Positions 15,853-25,758 of a stretch of DNA of 64,000 bases are shown here, piece after piece. A program made the position numbers and the translations under genes. The notes beneath the pieces are model-generated. The model was not told where the DNA came from. It was given only the letters and a program-made list of their open reading frames with translations, and ran no database searches. Each line of letters opens with the position of its first letter. The stretch's first letter is position 1. Source of the DNA: Bacteroidota bacterium (GTDB taxonomy: Bacteria > Bacteroidota > Bacteroidia > Flavobacteriales_F > PHOS-HE28); contig JACTMO010000023.1 of NCBI GenBank assembly GCA_014584605.1, positions 1 through 64,000 of the forward strand. The letters are read 5' to 3'.

Positions 15853-17023
15853 AAAGATCCTTTTGCTGGCCTGCGCGTTGGTGCTCGGATCCTGCCGGAA
15901 AGGGGAGGACATGCCGGCCACTTTCTACGATTGCCAATACAGCCACACGGACAGCAGCGCCGCGAACCCGGAGGGTGGTGCGTACCAGGCGGTGCTGGAC
16001 GACATGGTCTCGAGCGGCGTGGTGGGCGTGACCATGTCCGTGTACCACGCAGGCACCGGCATGTGGACGGGAGCGGCGGGCATGGCGGACCTGCACAACG
16101 GGGTGCCCATGAAGGCGTGCAACCGCTCCCGGATGGGCTCCACGGTGAAGACCTTCACGGCCACCGCGGTGATGATGCTGGCCGAGGATGGCCTGATAGA
16201 CCTCGACGACCGGATCGCGTCCTACCTCAGCGGCGACGTGATCGACCGGATCGAGAACGCGGACCGGGCCACCATCCGGCAGTTGCTGCAGCATTCGAGC
16301 GGGATCTACAACTACATCCAGAGCACGGCCTTCCAGACCGCATCGCTGAACGACCTGGTGCGGGAGTGGGGACCGTACGACCTGCTGGCCTACGCCTACG
16401 GCAAGGACGCCTACTTCGAGCCGGGCACCGATGTGCGCTACTCGAACACCGGCTACATCATGCTCGGCATGTTGATCGAACAGGTCACGGGCAAGCCGTT
16501 CCATCAGGTCTTCGCGGAGCGGATCTTCCAGCCGCTCGGTCTTGGCATGACGCGCTTTGCGGCCAGTGATCCCGTGCCGGACGGCATCGTGCGCGGTTAC
16601 GTGGACCTGTACAGCAACCTGCAGGTGATCGAGAGCACCTACTTCAGCGGCTGGGACCATTACACGGCGGATGGAGGACTGATCTCCAACCCATACGACA
16701 TGAGCGTCTTCCTGCGGGCCTTGATGAACGGCGAGCTGATCAACGCGGCATCGCTGGCCGAGATGCTCACCTGGCGCACCGAGAGCGCGCCGGACCCGGA
16801 GTTCTTCCCGATCGCATACGGGTTGGGCATTTTCAAGATCGAGACCCCGCAGGGCACGGCCTACATGCACAGCGGCGATGCCATCGGCTACTATGCGAAC
16901 ATGCTCCATTTCCCGGATGACGGGACCACCGTGGTGTACGCGGTGAACAGCAACTACGGGAAGATCGACGCCTTCGTGTCCACCCGCGAGGCGATGGAGC
17001 GGATCCTGGCGGGCACGCGTTAG
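15845..17023 (+). CDS. Serine beta-lactamase-fold lipoprotein
   Basis: 392 residues. Start MHRKILLLACALVLGSC with lipobox Cys17 predicts a lipoprotein. The catalytic set of class C beta-lactamase/DD-peptidase proteins is present: SxxK as STVK (99-102), the YxN motif YSN (199-201) and HSG near residue 345 (AYMHSGDAIGYY). In this family the Ser is acylated by peptides, esters or beta-lactams; most environmental members are esterases or peptidases rather than resistance enzymes. It probably acts in the periplasm or at the cell surface. It overlaps the upstream barrel gene. Confidence 0.88.
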   Translation: MHRKILLLACALVLGSCRKGEDMPATFYDCQYSHTDSSAANPEGGAYQAVLDDMVSSGVVGVTMSVYHAGTGMWTGAAGMADLHNGVPMKACNRSRMGSTVKTFTATAVMMLAEDGLIDLDDRIASYLSGDVIDRIENADRATIRQLLQHSSGIYNYIQSTAFQTASLNDLVREWGPYDLLAYAYGKDAYFEPGTDVRYSNTGYIMLGMLIEQVTGKPFHQVFAERIFQPLGLGMTRFAASDPVPDGIVRGYVDLYSNLQVIESTYFSGWDHYTADGGLISNPYDMSVFLRALMNGELINAASLAEMLTWRTESAPDPEFFPIAYGLGIFKIETPQGTAYMHSGDAIGYYANMLHFPDDGTTVVYAVNSNYGKIDAFVSTREAMERILAGTR

Positions 17024-17030
17024 GCGGGGC

Positions 17031-17792
17031 TCACACCACCCGTTTCACCAGGCGCAGCTTGTGCGTGTAGCGCTGCGCCTCCCGGTCGAAGATGCCCTGC
17101 TGGTCGAGCATGTCGATGCGGACGCGGCCGCTGGCATGCACGATGCGGTGCCCGCTGAGCACGATGCCGACATGGATGATGCGGCCCTCCTCGTTGTCGA
17201 AGAAGGCCAGGTCGCCCGGTTCGGCCAGCTCCACGAACTCCACCGGCTCGCCCTCCCCGGCCTGCATCCAGGCGTCGCGCGGCAGGTAGATGCCCATGAA
17301 CATGAAGAGGGACTGGGTGAGGCCGCTGCAGTCCACGCCCCAGGGCGTGCGGCCGCCCCACAGGTAGGGCGCACCGAGGAAGGGGTGCATGAAGGTTTCC
17401 ACCAGGGCCTCCCGTTCGCCGCTCGCGTCCAGTGTGTTGGTCACGGCGTTCACCGGCACCCGACGCCCCTGGAACAGGATGCTTCCCTCGCGGTGGAAGG
17501 GCAGCACCGCGCCGTAGGGCAGCATCACCTGCCGGTCGCCGAGGTCCACGATGGAGGCGCTGTCCAGCACGCGGAGGTCGGGCTCGTTGTTGGGTGTGTC
17601 GCAGGGCAGCAGCTGCTTGTTGTCCACCCAGCCCTCATAGCCGTCGTGGTCGAAGCGGAGGCGGCTCCACTTGTCGGTACGCTCAAGCACTTCGGCCGTT
17701 TCGCCGAAGAGCCACTGGGTCACCATCTCGGCACGGTCGCTCGGTTCCTTGCGCACCGGCACGATGGAGAGCGGGCAGATGACGGAGGACAT
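17031..17792 (-). CDS. NlpC/P60 peptidoglycan peptidase with SH3 domains
   Basis: 253 residues from the ATG at 17792 (MSSVICPLSIVPVRKEPSDR); an upstream in-frame ATG would add 16 residues encoded by ACAC-rich repeat DNA and is less likely. Residues about 5-65 and 75-120 are SH3b-like. The NlpC/P60 domain has Cys155 (WGVDCSGLTQS), His207 (RIIHVGIVLSG) and His219 (IVHASGRV), the Cys-His-His triad of gamma-D-Glu-diamino-acid endopeptidases that cleave stem peptides. I see no signal peptide, as in several Bacteroidota homologues thought to act on recycled muropeptides. Confidence 0.9.
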   Translation of the reverse strand: MSSVICPLSIVPVRKEPSDRAEMVTQWLFGETAEVLERTDKWSRLRFDHDGYEGWVDNKQLLPCDTPNNEPDLRVLDSASIVDLGDRQVMLPYGAVLPFHREGSILFQGRRVPVNAVTNTLDASGEREALVETFMHPFLGAPYLWGGRTPWGVDCSGLTQSLFMFMGIYLPRDAWMQAGEGEPVEFVELAEPGDLAFFDNEEGRIIHVGIVLSGHRIVHASGRVRIDMLDQQGIFDREAQRYTHKLRLVKRVV

Positions 17793-17890
17793 GGGTGTTG
17801 CGTGTTGGTAGGCTGGGTGTTGCGTGGTGGGCGTCTTCAACCCGCAACACGTGAAGCGTCACCAAGTAACGCGTGCAGGCCGGAGTGGGA

Positions 17891-19069
17891 TCAGAGCGCC
17901 TCGATCACCATCGCGCTGGCGCCGCCACCGCCGTTGCAGATGCCGGCACCGCCGTAGCGGGCGCCGTTCTGCTTCAGCACGTGGATGAGGGTGACGATGA
18001 TGCGGGCGCCGCTGCAACCCAGCGGGTGGCCGAGGCTCACGGCGCCGCCGTTCACGTTCACCTTCGCCGGGTCGAGGCCCATGAGGCGGGTGTTGACGAT
18101 GCCCACCACGCTGAAGGCCTCGTTGAGCTCCACGCATTGCAGGTCGCTCATCTTCAGGCCGGCCTTCTCCACGGCGCGGGGCAGGGCCTTGGCGGGGGTG
18201 GTGGTGAACCACTCGGGCGCCTGTTCGGCATCGGCGTAGCTCACGATGCGGGCCAGCGGCTTCAGGCCGAGCGCTTTGGCCTTGTCGGCGCTCATCAGCA
18301 CCAGGGCGGCGGCCCCGTCGTTGATGGTGCTGGCGTTCGCGGCGGTCACCGTGCCGTCCTTGCTGAACACGGGCTTCAGCGCGGGGATCTTGTCGAAGCT
18401 CACGTTCTTGTACTCCTCGTCCTCGGCCACCACCATATCGCCCTTGCGGCCCTTCACGGTCACGGGCACCACCTCGTCCTTGAACTTGCCGGCGGCCCAG
18501 GCGGCGGCGCTGCGCTTGTAGCTCTCGATGGCGAAGGCGTCCTGCTCCTCGCGGCCGATCTTGTGCTCCTTCGCGGTGTTGTCCGCGCTCACGCCCATGG
18601 CGGTCTGGTGGTACACGTCGGTGAGGCCGTCCTTGCCGATGCCGTCGATCAACTGGCCGTTGCCGAAGCGATAGCCGTAGCGGGCGTTCTCCACGTAGTA
18701 GGGCGTGCGGCTCATGTTCTCCATGCCGCCGGCCACCACGACGTCGGCGTCGCCGAGCAGGATGTCCTGTGCGCCCATCATGATCGCCTTCATGCCGCTG
18801 GCGCATACCTTGTTCACCGTGGTGCAGGCCACGCCGTCGGGCAGGCCGGCGAAACGCGCGGCCTGGCGGGCGGGCGCCTGGCCCAGGTTGGCCTGCAGCA
18901 CGCTGCCCATGATCACTTCGTTCACGTCCTCGGGCTTGATGCCGGCCTTCTCCACCGCGGCTTTGACGGCGGCGGCGCCGAGCTGGGTGGCGGGCACGTC
19001 GGCCAGGCTGCCGCCGAAGCTGCCGATGGGGGTGCGTACTGCGGAAACGATGACGACTTCGCGGGCCAT
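17891..19069 (-). CDS. Acetyl-CoA C-acetyltransferase (thiolase)
   Basis: 392 residues from the ATG at 19069 ([18 protein letters not shown]); the frame continues upstream only as read-through opposite the symporter gene. Nucleophile Cys89 ([11 protein letters not shown]), NEAFSVV, His348 ([11 protein letters not shown]) and Cys378 (ICNGGGG) complete the thiolase active site. It condenses or cleaves acetoacetyl-CoA in the cytoplasm, in fatty-acid or branched-chain degradation, ketone or polyhydroxyalkanoate metabolism. Length is standard. Single gene with its own -7 box at 19092-19099. Confidence 0.95.
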   Translation of the reverse strand: MAREVVIVSAVRTPIGSFGGSLADVPATQLGAAAVKAAVEKAGIKPEDVNEVIMGSVLQANLGQAPARQAARFAGLPDGVACTTVNKVCASGMKAIMMGAQDILLGDADVVVAGGMENMSRTPYYVENARYGYRFGNGQLIDGIGKDGLTDVYHQTAMGVSADNTAKEHKIGREEQDAFAIESYKRSAAAWAAGKFKDEVVPVTVKGRKGDMVVAEDEEYKNVSFDKIPALKPVFSKDGTVTAANASTINDGAAALVLMSADKAKALGLKPLARIVSYADAEQAPEWFTTTPAKALPRAVEKAGLKMSDLQCVELNEAFSVVGIVNTRLMGLDPAKVNVNGGAVSLGHPLGCSGARIIVTLIHVLKQNGARYGGAGICNGGGGASAMVIEAL

Positions 19070-19091
19070 GGATGCTGTTCGTTTGGGGGCG

Positions 19092-19099
19092 CAAAGGTA
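19092..19099 (-). promoter_or_regulatory. -7 box, TACCTTTG, for the thiolase gene
   Basis: Exact TAnnTTTG on the minus strand, 22 bases before the start at 19069. Confidence 0.6.
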
Positions 19100-19201
19100 A
19101 AGCACCGGTCCCTGGCGGCCGTGGCAGCGGCCGGTTCCCGGCGGGCGCATTTGGCCCCTTGCCCCGAACGTGCTTTCTTGCGGGTTCACCCATCGCCGCG
19201 C

Positions 19202-20536
19202 ATGGAAGGCCAGGACCGCAGGAAGCGACCGCTGCACGTGAGGATCATGCTGGGCCTGCTGGCGGGCGTGGTGGCGGGCCTGCTGGCGAGCCTGCTGCTG
19301 GGCCCCGAGGACGCGCGGCTGGAATGGGCGGTGGCCAACGTCACCGCGCCCCTGGGCAACGTCTGGCTGCGGCTGCTGCTGATGGTGGTGATGCCGCTGG
19401 TCTTCTCGGCGCTGGTGGTGGGCGTGGCGGGCATGGGCGACGTGCGGCGCCTGGGGCGTGTGGGCCTGCGCACGCTGGGCTACACCATCGGCATCTCCGC
19501 CGTGTCCGTGCTGATCGGGCTGGTGCTGGTGAACGTGGTGCGGCCGGGGGAGCGCATCGACCCGTCCACGGCGGCGGCGCTCGAGGCCGAGTACGGGCGC
19601 AGTGCCGGTGAGCAGGTAGGGGCCACCACGGCGGCCCTGGAGCAGAAGAAGGCGAAGCCCGTGGCGCTGATCACCGAGGTGGTGGACCGGCTGGTACCGC
19701 AGAACCCGGTGTCGGCCATGGTGGGTACGCCCAACCTGCTGCACATCATGTTCTTCGCCCTGGTGCTGGGCATTGCGGCCACCCAGGTGCCGCCCGCGAC
19801 GGCGAAGCCCTTCCTGGGCTTCTTCGAGGCGCTGTACGAGATCACCGTGCGCATCATCAACGCCATCATGGTGCTGGCGCCGTGGGCCGTGGCTCTGCTG
19901 GTGTTCAGCAGCGTGGCCTCCTTCGGGTCCGATCTGCTGGTGGCGCTGCTCTGGTACGTCGGCACGGTGCTCGGCGGCCTGCTCATCCACGGTTTCCTGG
20001 TGTACGGCCTCAGCGTGCGCTTCCTCTCGGGCCTGCGGCCGATGGAGTTCTTCGGCCGGGTGAGGACGGTGGCCGTCACGGCCTTCTCCACCTCCTCGTC
20101 CAACGCCACGCTGCCCACGGCCCTGCGTGAGACGCACGAGAAGCTGGGCGTGCCGCAGGAGATCAACTCCTTCGTGCTCACCATCGGCGCCACGGCCAAC
20201 CAGAACGGCACCGCGCTCTATGAGGGGGTCACCATCCTTTTCCTGGCGCAGCTCGCGGGTGCGGACCTCGGGCTGTCCATGCAGCTCACCGTCACCTACC
20301 TGGCCATCCTGGGCGGCATCGGCACGGCGGGCGTGCCCGGCGGTTCCATCCCGTACATCATCGTGGTGCTGGCCTCGCTGGGCGTGGATCCCGCCCTCAT
20401 CGCGATCATCCTGGGCGTGGACCGCATCCTGGACATGTGCCGCACGGCGGTGAACGTGGTGGGCGACATCACGGCGGCCACCTACGTGGCGAAGTCCGAG
20501 GGTCATACCCTGCTGGGGGCGGTGGGCAAGGGTTGA
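19202..20536 (+). CDS. DAACS dicarboxylate/amino acid:cation symporter
   Basis: 444 residues from the ATG at 19202. Multiple hydrophobic helices, the serine-rich re-entrant loop ([15 protein letters not shown]), the cation/substrate motif [14 protein letters not shown] in place of the more usual NMDGT, and the second loop [16 protein letters not shown] mark the GltP/DctA (SDF) family. It takes up glutamate, aspartate, C4-dicarboxylates or neutral amino acids with Na+ or H+ at the inner membrane. The Gln in NQNGT suggests neutral amino acids are possible (inference). Divergent from the thiolase gene. Confidence 0.93.
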   Translation: MEGQDRRKRPLHVRIMLGLLAGVVAGLLASLLLGPEDARLEWAVANVTAPLGNVWLRLLLMVVMPLVFSALVVGVAGMGDVRRLGRVGLRTLGYTIGISAVSVLIGLVLVNVVRPGERIDPSTAAALEAEYGRSAGEQVGATTAALEQKKAKPVALITEVVDRLVPQNPVSAMVGTPNLLHIMFFALVLGIAATQVPPATAKPFLGFFEALYEITVRIINAIMVLAPWAVALLVFSSVASFGSDLLVALLWYVGTVLGGLLIHGFLVYGLSVRFLSGLRPMEFFGRVRTVAVTAFSTSSSNATLPTALRETHEKLGVPQEINSFVLTIGATANQNGTALYEGVTILFLAQLAGADLGLSMQLTVTYLAILGGIGTAGVPGGSIPYIIVVLASLGVDPALIAIILGVDRILDMCRTAVNVVGDITAATYVAKSEGHTLLGAVGKG

Positions 20537-20605
20537 GCGGCGATGCACGGCGCACCGGCCCCGGACCGGCGATGACGGTCCGGGCGGGACATGGGGCCTG
20601 CCGCG

Positions 20606-22171
20606 TTACGGAACGGGCTGCAGGTCGAACACGCGCACGTTCTCGAATCGGCCCACCGGCCGCGCCAGAAAGGGCTGCAGCGTGGGTTTTAGCAGCACGT
20701 TGTCGCTGGTCGTCAGCAGAAAGCGGGCGCCCGCCCGCATCCTGGCACGGATGCCCTCCGGATCATCGCTGAGCGTGCCGAAGTCGGTCCATCCCGAACG
20801 TTCCAGCAGGTACAGGCTGCGGTTGAAGCTGATGTCCGGGAAGCACAGCACGCGTGCCTCACGATCGACACCCATCGCGAGGAGCGCCTCCTGCATGCGG
20901 CCGAGGGGCTCATGCTGCGTGAGGTATTCGTGGTTCATCCAGGTGCCGTAGCGGTCCGCCATCCTGCGCCGCGCGAAATCGGTGCCGTGCACCAGCACGG
21001 CCAGCAGGGCCAGCTGGAAGGGCCACGACCTGCACAGCGCCGGACGGCCCTTCGCAAGGGCGGTGAGCCCCACGAGCAGCACGGTGGGGAACAGGACCGC
21101 CTGGTCCAGCGAATAGTAGTCGTGGTCCCTCAGGGCGCCAAAGAAGAGCACCCCGAAAGCGAAGGTCCCGGCGGTCAGCATCAGCAGAGCGGCCCACAGC
21201 AGAAGCGGCACGCGACGCGGGGTGAGGAGCGCAGGTACGAGGGTGATGAGCAGCACCAGGTACAGGTCGGGACGCAGGTAATCGCGAAGTACGTGATCGC
21301 GGAAGCCCTGCCACACCGCTCCGGCCTCTTCCGGTGGTATGCTCCACCAAGGCAGTACGCCGATGAGGAAGATGCCTTGTGCCTGCCCGGCGTTGTACGA
21401 CCGGGCATAGGCATACCAGGCCGCGATCAGGGCCATGCCGAAGCATCCGGCGAACACGGCCAGGACCGGGCCGGACCGGTGGCCCGGAGCGGGGGAGCTG
21501 CCGCGTGGTGCGATGGAGCGGAGGAGGTGGAGCGCGACGAACACCAGGAGGCCAAGGGCGGCCGTGGCCTTGAGCAGCCCGGCCAGGGTGAGGAGCGCGA
21601 TCGCCAGCAGGGTGGCCCTGCGGTCGTCGCGGACCAGGCCGATCGCCGCGGGGTAGGAGCCGATGAGGACCAGCGCCAGGGCGGCGGCGTTCGGCAGGAA
21701 GTTGTTCGCGTAGTACGCCACCATGGGCGAGGTGAACAGGAAGGCGGGCACGTAGGCGGCCAGCACGCCGTCCTTCAGGAGCAGATGGGCGCTGCGGTAG
21801 AGCGCGATCATTCCAACGAGCGTGAGCAGCAGGACCACGGCGCGGTAGATCCACTCCTGTTGCCCGGTGAGCCGCCACAGCCTGCCGATGGCGAAGGGAA
21901 GCATCGGCAGTTCGCTCAAGGCGCGGCCCGTGCCGTCCGTTCCGAGGAAGTGCATGCGACCCTCCCAGGGCGGCAGGTCGTACCGCATGTAATGCCACGT
22001 CATCGAGAGGCAATCGCTCTGGCGCCAGGCATGATAGCCCTGCGGCCTTTTGAAGAGCAGGTCGGGATAGCGGTACGTCCAGGCCTGCACGGCAAGGATG
22101 GCCAGCAGCAGGATCAGACCGCCGGTGCGTCCGGGCCGCAGCCCCCCCTTTCGTTCGATCCACCGGCCCAT
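20606..22171 (-). CDS. GT39/ArnT-like membrane glycosyltransferase
   Basis: 521 residues from the ATG at 22171, preceded by a CCTTTG -7-like box; an in-frame ATG at 22201 overlapping the upstream stop is possible. TM1 (GGLILLLAILAVQAWTYRY) is followed by a periplasmic loop with the HAWRQSD motif common in dolichyl/polyprenyl-phosphate-sugar transferases, then about ten further helices and a soluble C-terminal region. Such enzymes move sugars from polyprenyl-phosphate donors to lipids, glycans or proteins. Acceptor unknown. It lies directly downstream of the metallophosphoesterase gene. Confidence 0.75.
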   Translation of the reverse strand: MGRWIERKGGLRPGRTGGLILLLAILAVQAWTYRYPDLLFKRPQGYHAWRQSDCLSMTWHYMRYDLPPWEGRMHFLGTDGTGRALSELPMLPFAIGRLWRLTGQQEWIYRAVVLLLTLVGMIALYRSAHLLLKDGVLAAYVPAFLFTSPMVAYYANNFLPNAAALALVLIGSYPAAIGLVRDDRRATLLAIALLTLAGLLKATAALGLLVFVALHLLRSIAPRGSSPAPGHRSGPVLAVFAGCFGMALIAAWYAYARSYNAGQAQGIFLIGVLPWWSIPPEEAGAVWQGFRDHVLRDYLRPDLYLVLLITLVPALLTPRRVPLLLWAALLMLTAGTFAFGVLFFGALRDHDYYSLDQAVLFPTVLLVGLTALAKGRPALCRSWPFQLALLAVLVHGTDFARRRMADRYGTWMNHEYLTQHEPLGRMQEALLAMGVDREARVLCFPDISFNRSLYLLERSGWTDFGTLSDDPEGIRARMRAGARFLLTTSDNVLLKPTLQPFLARPVGRFENVRVFDLQPVP

Positions 22172-22200
22172 GCCGCCGCAAAGGTCCGTACGGCCCGGCA

Positions 22201-23472
22201 TCACGTCGCGGGTGCCTCGTCCCGGTGGCGCAGTTCGAGGACGGTGATCTCCGGCGGCATGCCCACACGGCCCGGGAAGCCGATGTAGCCGAAGCCCCGG
22301 TTCACGTACAGCTGTTGCGCACCCTCGGTGTACAGGCCCGCCCAATGCTTGTACACCCACTGTGCCGGGCTGTAGGTCTGCCCCGCGATGGTGATGCCCA
22401 ACTGGGCGCCGTGCGTGTGGCCGCTGAGGGTGAGCTCGATGCCCGTGCCCAGCACCTGTGCCTCCCAGTGCGTGGGGTCGTGGCTCATCAGGATGCGGAA
22501 GCTGGAGGCCTCGTGGCCCTGCATGGCCCTGGCCAGGTCGCCGTACTGCTGGAAACGCCGCCCCCAGTTCTGCACGCCGAGCAGGGTGATCGCCTGCCCG
22601 TCCCGCTCGATGCGGACGTGCTCGTCGAGCAGCAGCCGGAAGCCCATGGCCTGATGGTGCCGCTTCAGCCGTTCGAGGTTCGCGCGCTTCCCCTTGGGTG
22701 GGTCCCACTGGACGTAGTCCGCATAGTCGTGGTTGCCGAGGATGGCGTACTTGCCCATGTGCGCCTGCAAGCCCTGCAGCGTGTCCACCCATTCCTCGGC
22801 CTCGTCGGCATAGTCGTTCACCAGGTCGCCTGTGAACAGGACCAGGTCGGGCCGCTCGTCGTTGATCAGGTCCACGCCCTTGCGCACGATGTCGGTGCCG
22901 GAGGGGAAGCTGCCCAGGTGCAGGTCGCTGATCTGCACGATGCGCAGCCCGTCGAAGGCCTTGGGCAGTTTGCTCGAGCTCAGCCGCACGCGTTCCACGC
23001 GGAAGTTCCGCCTCCCCTGGGTGATGCCGTAGAGCACGCCGATGAAGGGGATGGCCGAGAAGGCGAGGCCCGCCTGCGAGAGGAACCGCAGGCGGCTGAT
23101 GGGTTCTCCCGATGCCACGGGGTCGCCGGGGGTGAGCCTGCCGAGGAGCCAGCGCCCGCCCTCCACGAGGTCCTCCAGTCCATGGAAGAGCACGATGACC
23201 AGCTTGGGCAGCAGGAACAGCAGGAACAGGGCGGCCAGCGAGAACATGAAGGAATGGTTCCGCGTGCTGCGCAGGTCCTGCATGCTCACCATCACCCACA
23301 CCAGGAGGGCCAGCATGCCGATGGACAGGGCCCAGTAGCCCAGCCGCACCCAGCGTTTCAGGCCCGGACCGGCCTGGGCCAGCGCGGTGTTCACCCCCTT
23401 GTACGCGTAGAGATCGATCAGCGCGAGCACGAACAGGAAGATGGCGAAGCCCAAGATCCCTCGGGTGGTCAT
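22201..23472 (-). CDS. Membrane-anchored metallophosphoesterase (YkuE-like)
   Basis: 423 residues from the ATG at 23472 (MTTRGILGFAIFLFVLALID). About four N-terminal membrane helices are followed by a calcineurin-like domain with the full metal ligand set: ISDLHLG, TGDLVND, LGNHDY, MSHDPTHW and SGHTHGAQLG. Members act on phospholipid or nucleotide phosphoesters (for example lipid head groups); the substrate here is unknown. Upstream CCTTTG (about 23480-23495, minus strand) resembles the local -7 box. The stop at 22201 abuts the glycosyltransferase gene, so the two may share a transcript. Confidence 0.9.
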   Translation of the reverse strand: MTTRGILGFAIFLFVLALIDLYAYKGVNTALAQAGPGLKRWVRLGYWALSIGMLALLVWVMVSMQDLRSTRNHSFMFSLAALFLLFLLPKLVIVLFHGLEDLVEGGRWLLGRLTPGDPVASGEPISRLRFLSQAGLAFSAIPFIGVLYGITQGRRNFRVERVRLSSSKLPKAFDGLRIVQISDLHLGSFPSGTDIVRKGVDLINDERPDLVLFTGDLVNDYADEAEEWVDTLQGLQAHMGKYAILGNHDYADYVQWDPPKGKRANLERLKRHHQAMGFRLLLDEHVRIERDGQAITLLGVQNWGRRFQQYGDLARAMQGHEASSFRILMSHDPTHWEAQVLGTGIELTLSGHTHGAQLGITIAGQTYSPAQWVYKHWAGLYTEGAQQLYVNRGFGYIGFPGRVGMPPEITVLELRHRDEAPAT

Positions 23473-23567
23473 GGTCGTTCGGCTTGGGCCACGGGCAACG
23501 CAAAGGCCGCGCGGGCTGTCAAAAGTAGGCCCTGTACGGCGGGTGTTCCGATATTCGGGGTTCCAAC

Positions 23568-25022
23568 ATGGCACGCATCTCCCTGTCCAGGTTTCTTGTG
23601 GCCGTTTCGCTGGCGAGTGCCACGGCCCCGCTCTTCGCGCAGCTCGTATGGCAGCGCACCTATGGGGGATACGGCTCGGACGAGGGCGTGTCGGTGGTGG
23701 TCACTCCGGACAGTGGGTTCGCGTTCCTGGGGAGCACGGGAAGCTTCGGCCTGGGTGGCGATGCCTACCTGGTGCGTGTGGACAGCACGGGCGACCTGCG
23801 CTGGTCCAGGTCCTTCGGAGGCTCCGGCGTGGACCGTGGCGAGGACCTTGTCCAGGAGGCGGATGGCGGTTTCTTGGTCGTCGGGTCCACCTACACCGAT
23901 CCGCTGACCGGCTACGACGGCCTGGTGGTGCGGACCGACGCACAGGGTGCACCGGTTTGGGAAAAGACCCTGGGCGGTACGGACTGGGACCTGTTGCATG
24001 CAGCGGCGGACGCGCCCGGCGGATGGTATGTGGTGGGGCAGACCTTCGGGACCGGGAGCGGTGCGGCCTGGGTGCTGCGCTTGAACGAGCAGGGCGATAC
24101 GCTATGGACCAGGACCTATGGGCCTGGGACCGGGTCGTGGGCGACGGCGGTGGTGACAACACCCGATGGTGGCTGTGTGGTGCTGGCCAACACCGAGCAG
24201 GCTTCGGACCGCAACGTGGTGCTGCTGCGGTTCGCGGCCGATGGGACCGCTGGCTGGGAGACGAGCTGGGGCGGTGCCGCGCTCGATGAGGGTCGCTCCC
24301 TGGCGGCCACGGCGGACGGCGGCTTCGTCGTTGGCGGGATCACCGAAGGGGTGATGCCGTACAGGACCATGTTGTTGCTCAAGTTCGATGGCGGCGGGAA
24401 CGCCTTGTGGAGCGAGGTCACCTACGGGCAGGGTACCTGGGAAGGGTACGGGGTGATGGAGCTCGCGAACGGGGATCTGTGCATGGCCGGCTCCACGGAC
24501 GCCTTTGGCGCGGGAGGAAAGGACATGTACATGTGGCACACCAGTTCCACAGGTGCGTACATCGAAGGGCCGACCTTCGGGGGGCTTGAGCAGGAGGAGG
24601 CCTTCGATGTGGCAGCCGCGCCGGATGGTGGTTACATCCTGGTGGGACGCACGAACAGCGCGGGCCCGGGGCCCCAGGCCCTGGCGGCGATCAAGCACTT
24701 CGGGAGCCCGCTGGTCGGCGGCTTCATCGAGGGTCTGGACCCGCTCCCGGTACCTGAAGCACAGCCCGACGACGGCGTCCTGCTTCCGAGCCCCAACCCG
24801 GCCCGTCCCGGTGAGGCCATCGTCCTTGCCCGGGAAGGAACAGGGGCTGCGCGCCGCATGGCCTGTCTGTTGGATCAGCAGGGCCGCACTGTGGTGTGCT
24901 GGCCAGCCGCGCCGGTGACCGGGCCCCTGCTGCTTCCGGTGCTCGCTCCGGGGACCTACCTGCTGTGCGTGGAGCTTGATGACGGTCTGCGTCGGGTCGC
25001 ACCGCTCTGCATCGCCCCCTGA
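23568..25022 (+). CDS. Secreted beta-propeller protein, T9SS-type tail
   Basis: 484 residues. Signal peptide MARISLSRFLVAVSLASATAPLFAQ. Seven or so repeats of about 48 residues of the type TYGGYGSDEGVSVVVTPDSG, GFAFLGSTGS, DAYLVRVDSTGD predict a beta-propeller. After residue about 395 comes a C-terminal module (LPSPNPARPGEAIVL, RMACLLDQQGRTV, LAPGTYLLCVELDDG) like a T9SS type A sorting domain. Extracellular, function unknown. Confidence 0.85.
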   Translation: MARISLSRFLVAVSLASATAPLFAQLVWQRTYGGYGSDEGVSVVVTPDSGFAFLGSTGSFGLGGDAYLVRVDSTGDLRWSRSFGGSGVDRGEDLVQEADGGFLVVGSTYTDPLTGYDGLVVRTDAQGAPVWEKTLGGTDWDLLHAAADAPGGWYVVGQTFGTGSGAAWVLRLNEQGDTLWTRTYGPGTGSWATAVVTTPDGGCVVLANTEQASDRNVVLLRFAADGTAGWETSWGGAALDEGRSLAATADGGFVVGGITEGVMPYRTMLLLKFDGGGNALWSEVTYGQGTWEGYGVMELANGDLCMAGSTDAFGAGGKDMYMWHTSSTGAYIEGPTFGGLEQEEAFDVAAAPDGGYILVGRTNSAGPGPQALAAIKHFGSPLVGGFIEGLDPLPVPEAQPDDGVLLPSPNPARPGEAIVLAREGTGAARRMACLLDQQGRTVVCWPAAPVTGPLLLPVLAPGTYLLCVELDDGLRRVAPLCIAP

Positions 25023-25040
25023 CCACCTGGGCCCGGAGCC

Positions 25041-25736
25041 ATGGACACGCAGGCCATCGTCCTCAAGCTTCACGTCCTTGCCGGGACCGTGGCGTTGGGC
25101 GCTGCTCCGCTGGCGTTGGCGGTGGCCAAGGGTGGCCGGTGGCACCGGCGCTGGGGGATCGGCTTCTTCGTGGCCATGCTGCTCACCTGCGTCACCGCCA
25201 TGCTCGCCGGGCTCTGGCGCCCCGACCCGCTCATGGCGCTGGTGGCCCTCTTCAGCATGCACCTCGCCGCCACAGGCTACCGGGGCCTGTACCTCAAAGG
25301 GCTGCACAAGGGCCAGCGCCCGGGACGCTGGGACCTGCTGATGCATGGCGCCGCAGGGGTGGTGAACGTCGCCCTGCTCCTGTGGGGGGTGGTGCACCTG
25401 CTCCATGGCGAGGGCGGCCCGGCCGCCCTCATCTTCACCACCTTCGGCTGCCTCGGCTGCCTGCTGGTGCTGGTGCAGCTGCGGCGGTTCTTCCGCAACC
25501 GCCACGACAAGCAGGAGTGGCTCTACGCGCACATGGGCGGCTTCCTGGGCAGCTACATCGCCACGGTCTCGGCCTTCAGCGGCGTGAACCTGGACATGAT
25601 CAAGCCCCTCTGGCTGCAGTGGCTCTGGCCCACCCTGGTCGGTGTGCCGCTGATGCTGGCCTGGTTCCGCCATTGCCGCAAGCGCTTCGACAAGGGCGAG
25701 CGGCCCCGTTTCCTCGGCCGCCTGCGCATCCGCTGA
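25041..25736 (+). CDS. Small polytopic membrane protein, possibly DUF2306-like
   Basis: 231 residues. About seven hydrophobic helices (for example LHVLAGTVALGAAPLALAVA, WGIGFFVAMLLTCVTAMLAG, FLGSYIATVSAFSGVNL) with conserved-looking His residues in the first, third and sixth helices. This layout resembles DUF2306-type membrane proteins, sometimes linked to haem or electron transport. Function not known. 18 bases downstream of the propeller gene. Confidence 0.6.
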   Translation: MDTQAIVLKLHVLAGTVALGAAPLALAVAKGGRWHRRWGIGFFVAMLLTCVTAMLAGLWRPDPLMALVALFSMHLAATGYRGLYLKGLHKGQRPGRWDLLMHGAAGVVNVALLLWGVVHLLHGEGGPAALIFTTFGCLGCLLVLVQLRRFFRNRHDKQEWLYAHMGGFLGSYIATVSAFSGVNLDMIKPLWLQWLWPTLVGVPLMLAWFRHCRKRFDKGERPRFLGRLRIR

Positions 25737-25746
25737 ACCGTCCGGG

Positions 25747-25754
25747 TACCTTTG
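25747..25754 (+). promoter_or_regulatory. -7 box, TACCTTTG, for the polysaccharide/pigment cluster
   Basis: Exact TAnnTTTG, only 4 bases before the ATG at 25759. It probably drives a long transcript and implies leaderless initiation. Confidence 0.65.
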
Positions 25755-25758
25755 CCGC

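Noticed and set aside
19070-20548. Upstream extension of the thiolase frame to 885 residues
   Set aside because: Lies opposite the symporter and is His/Arg-rich. The thiolase family start is the ATG at 19069, preceded by an exact -7 box.
22172-23503. Extension of the glycosyltransferase frame to 965 residues
   Set aside because: Out-of-frame shadow of the metallophosphoesterase gene; no domain in the extension.
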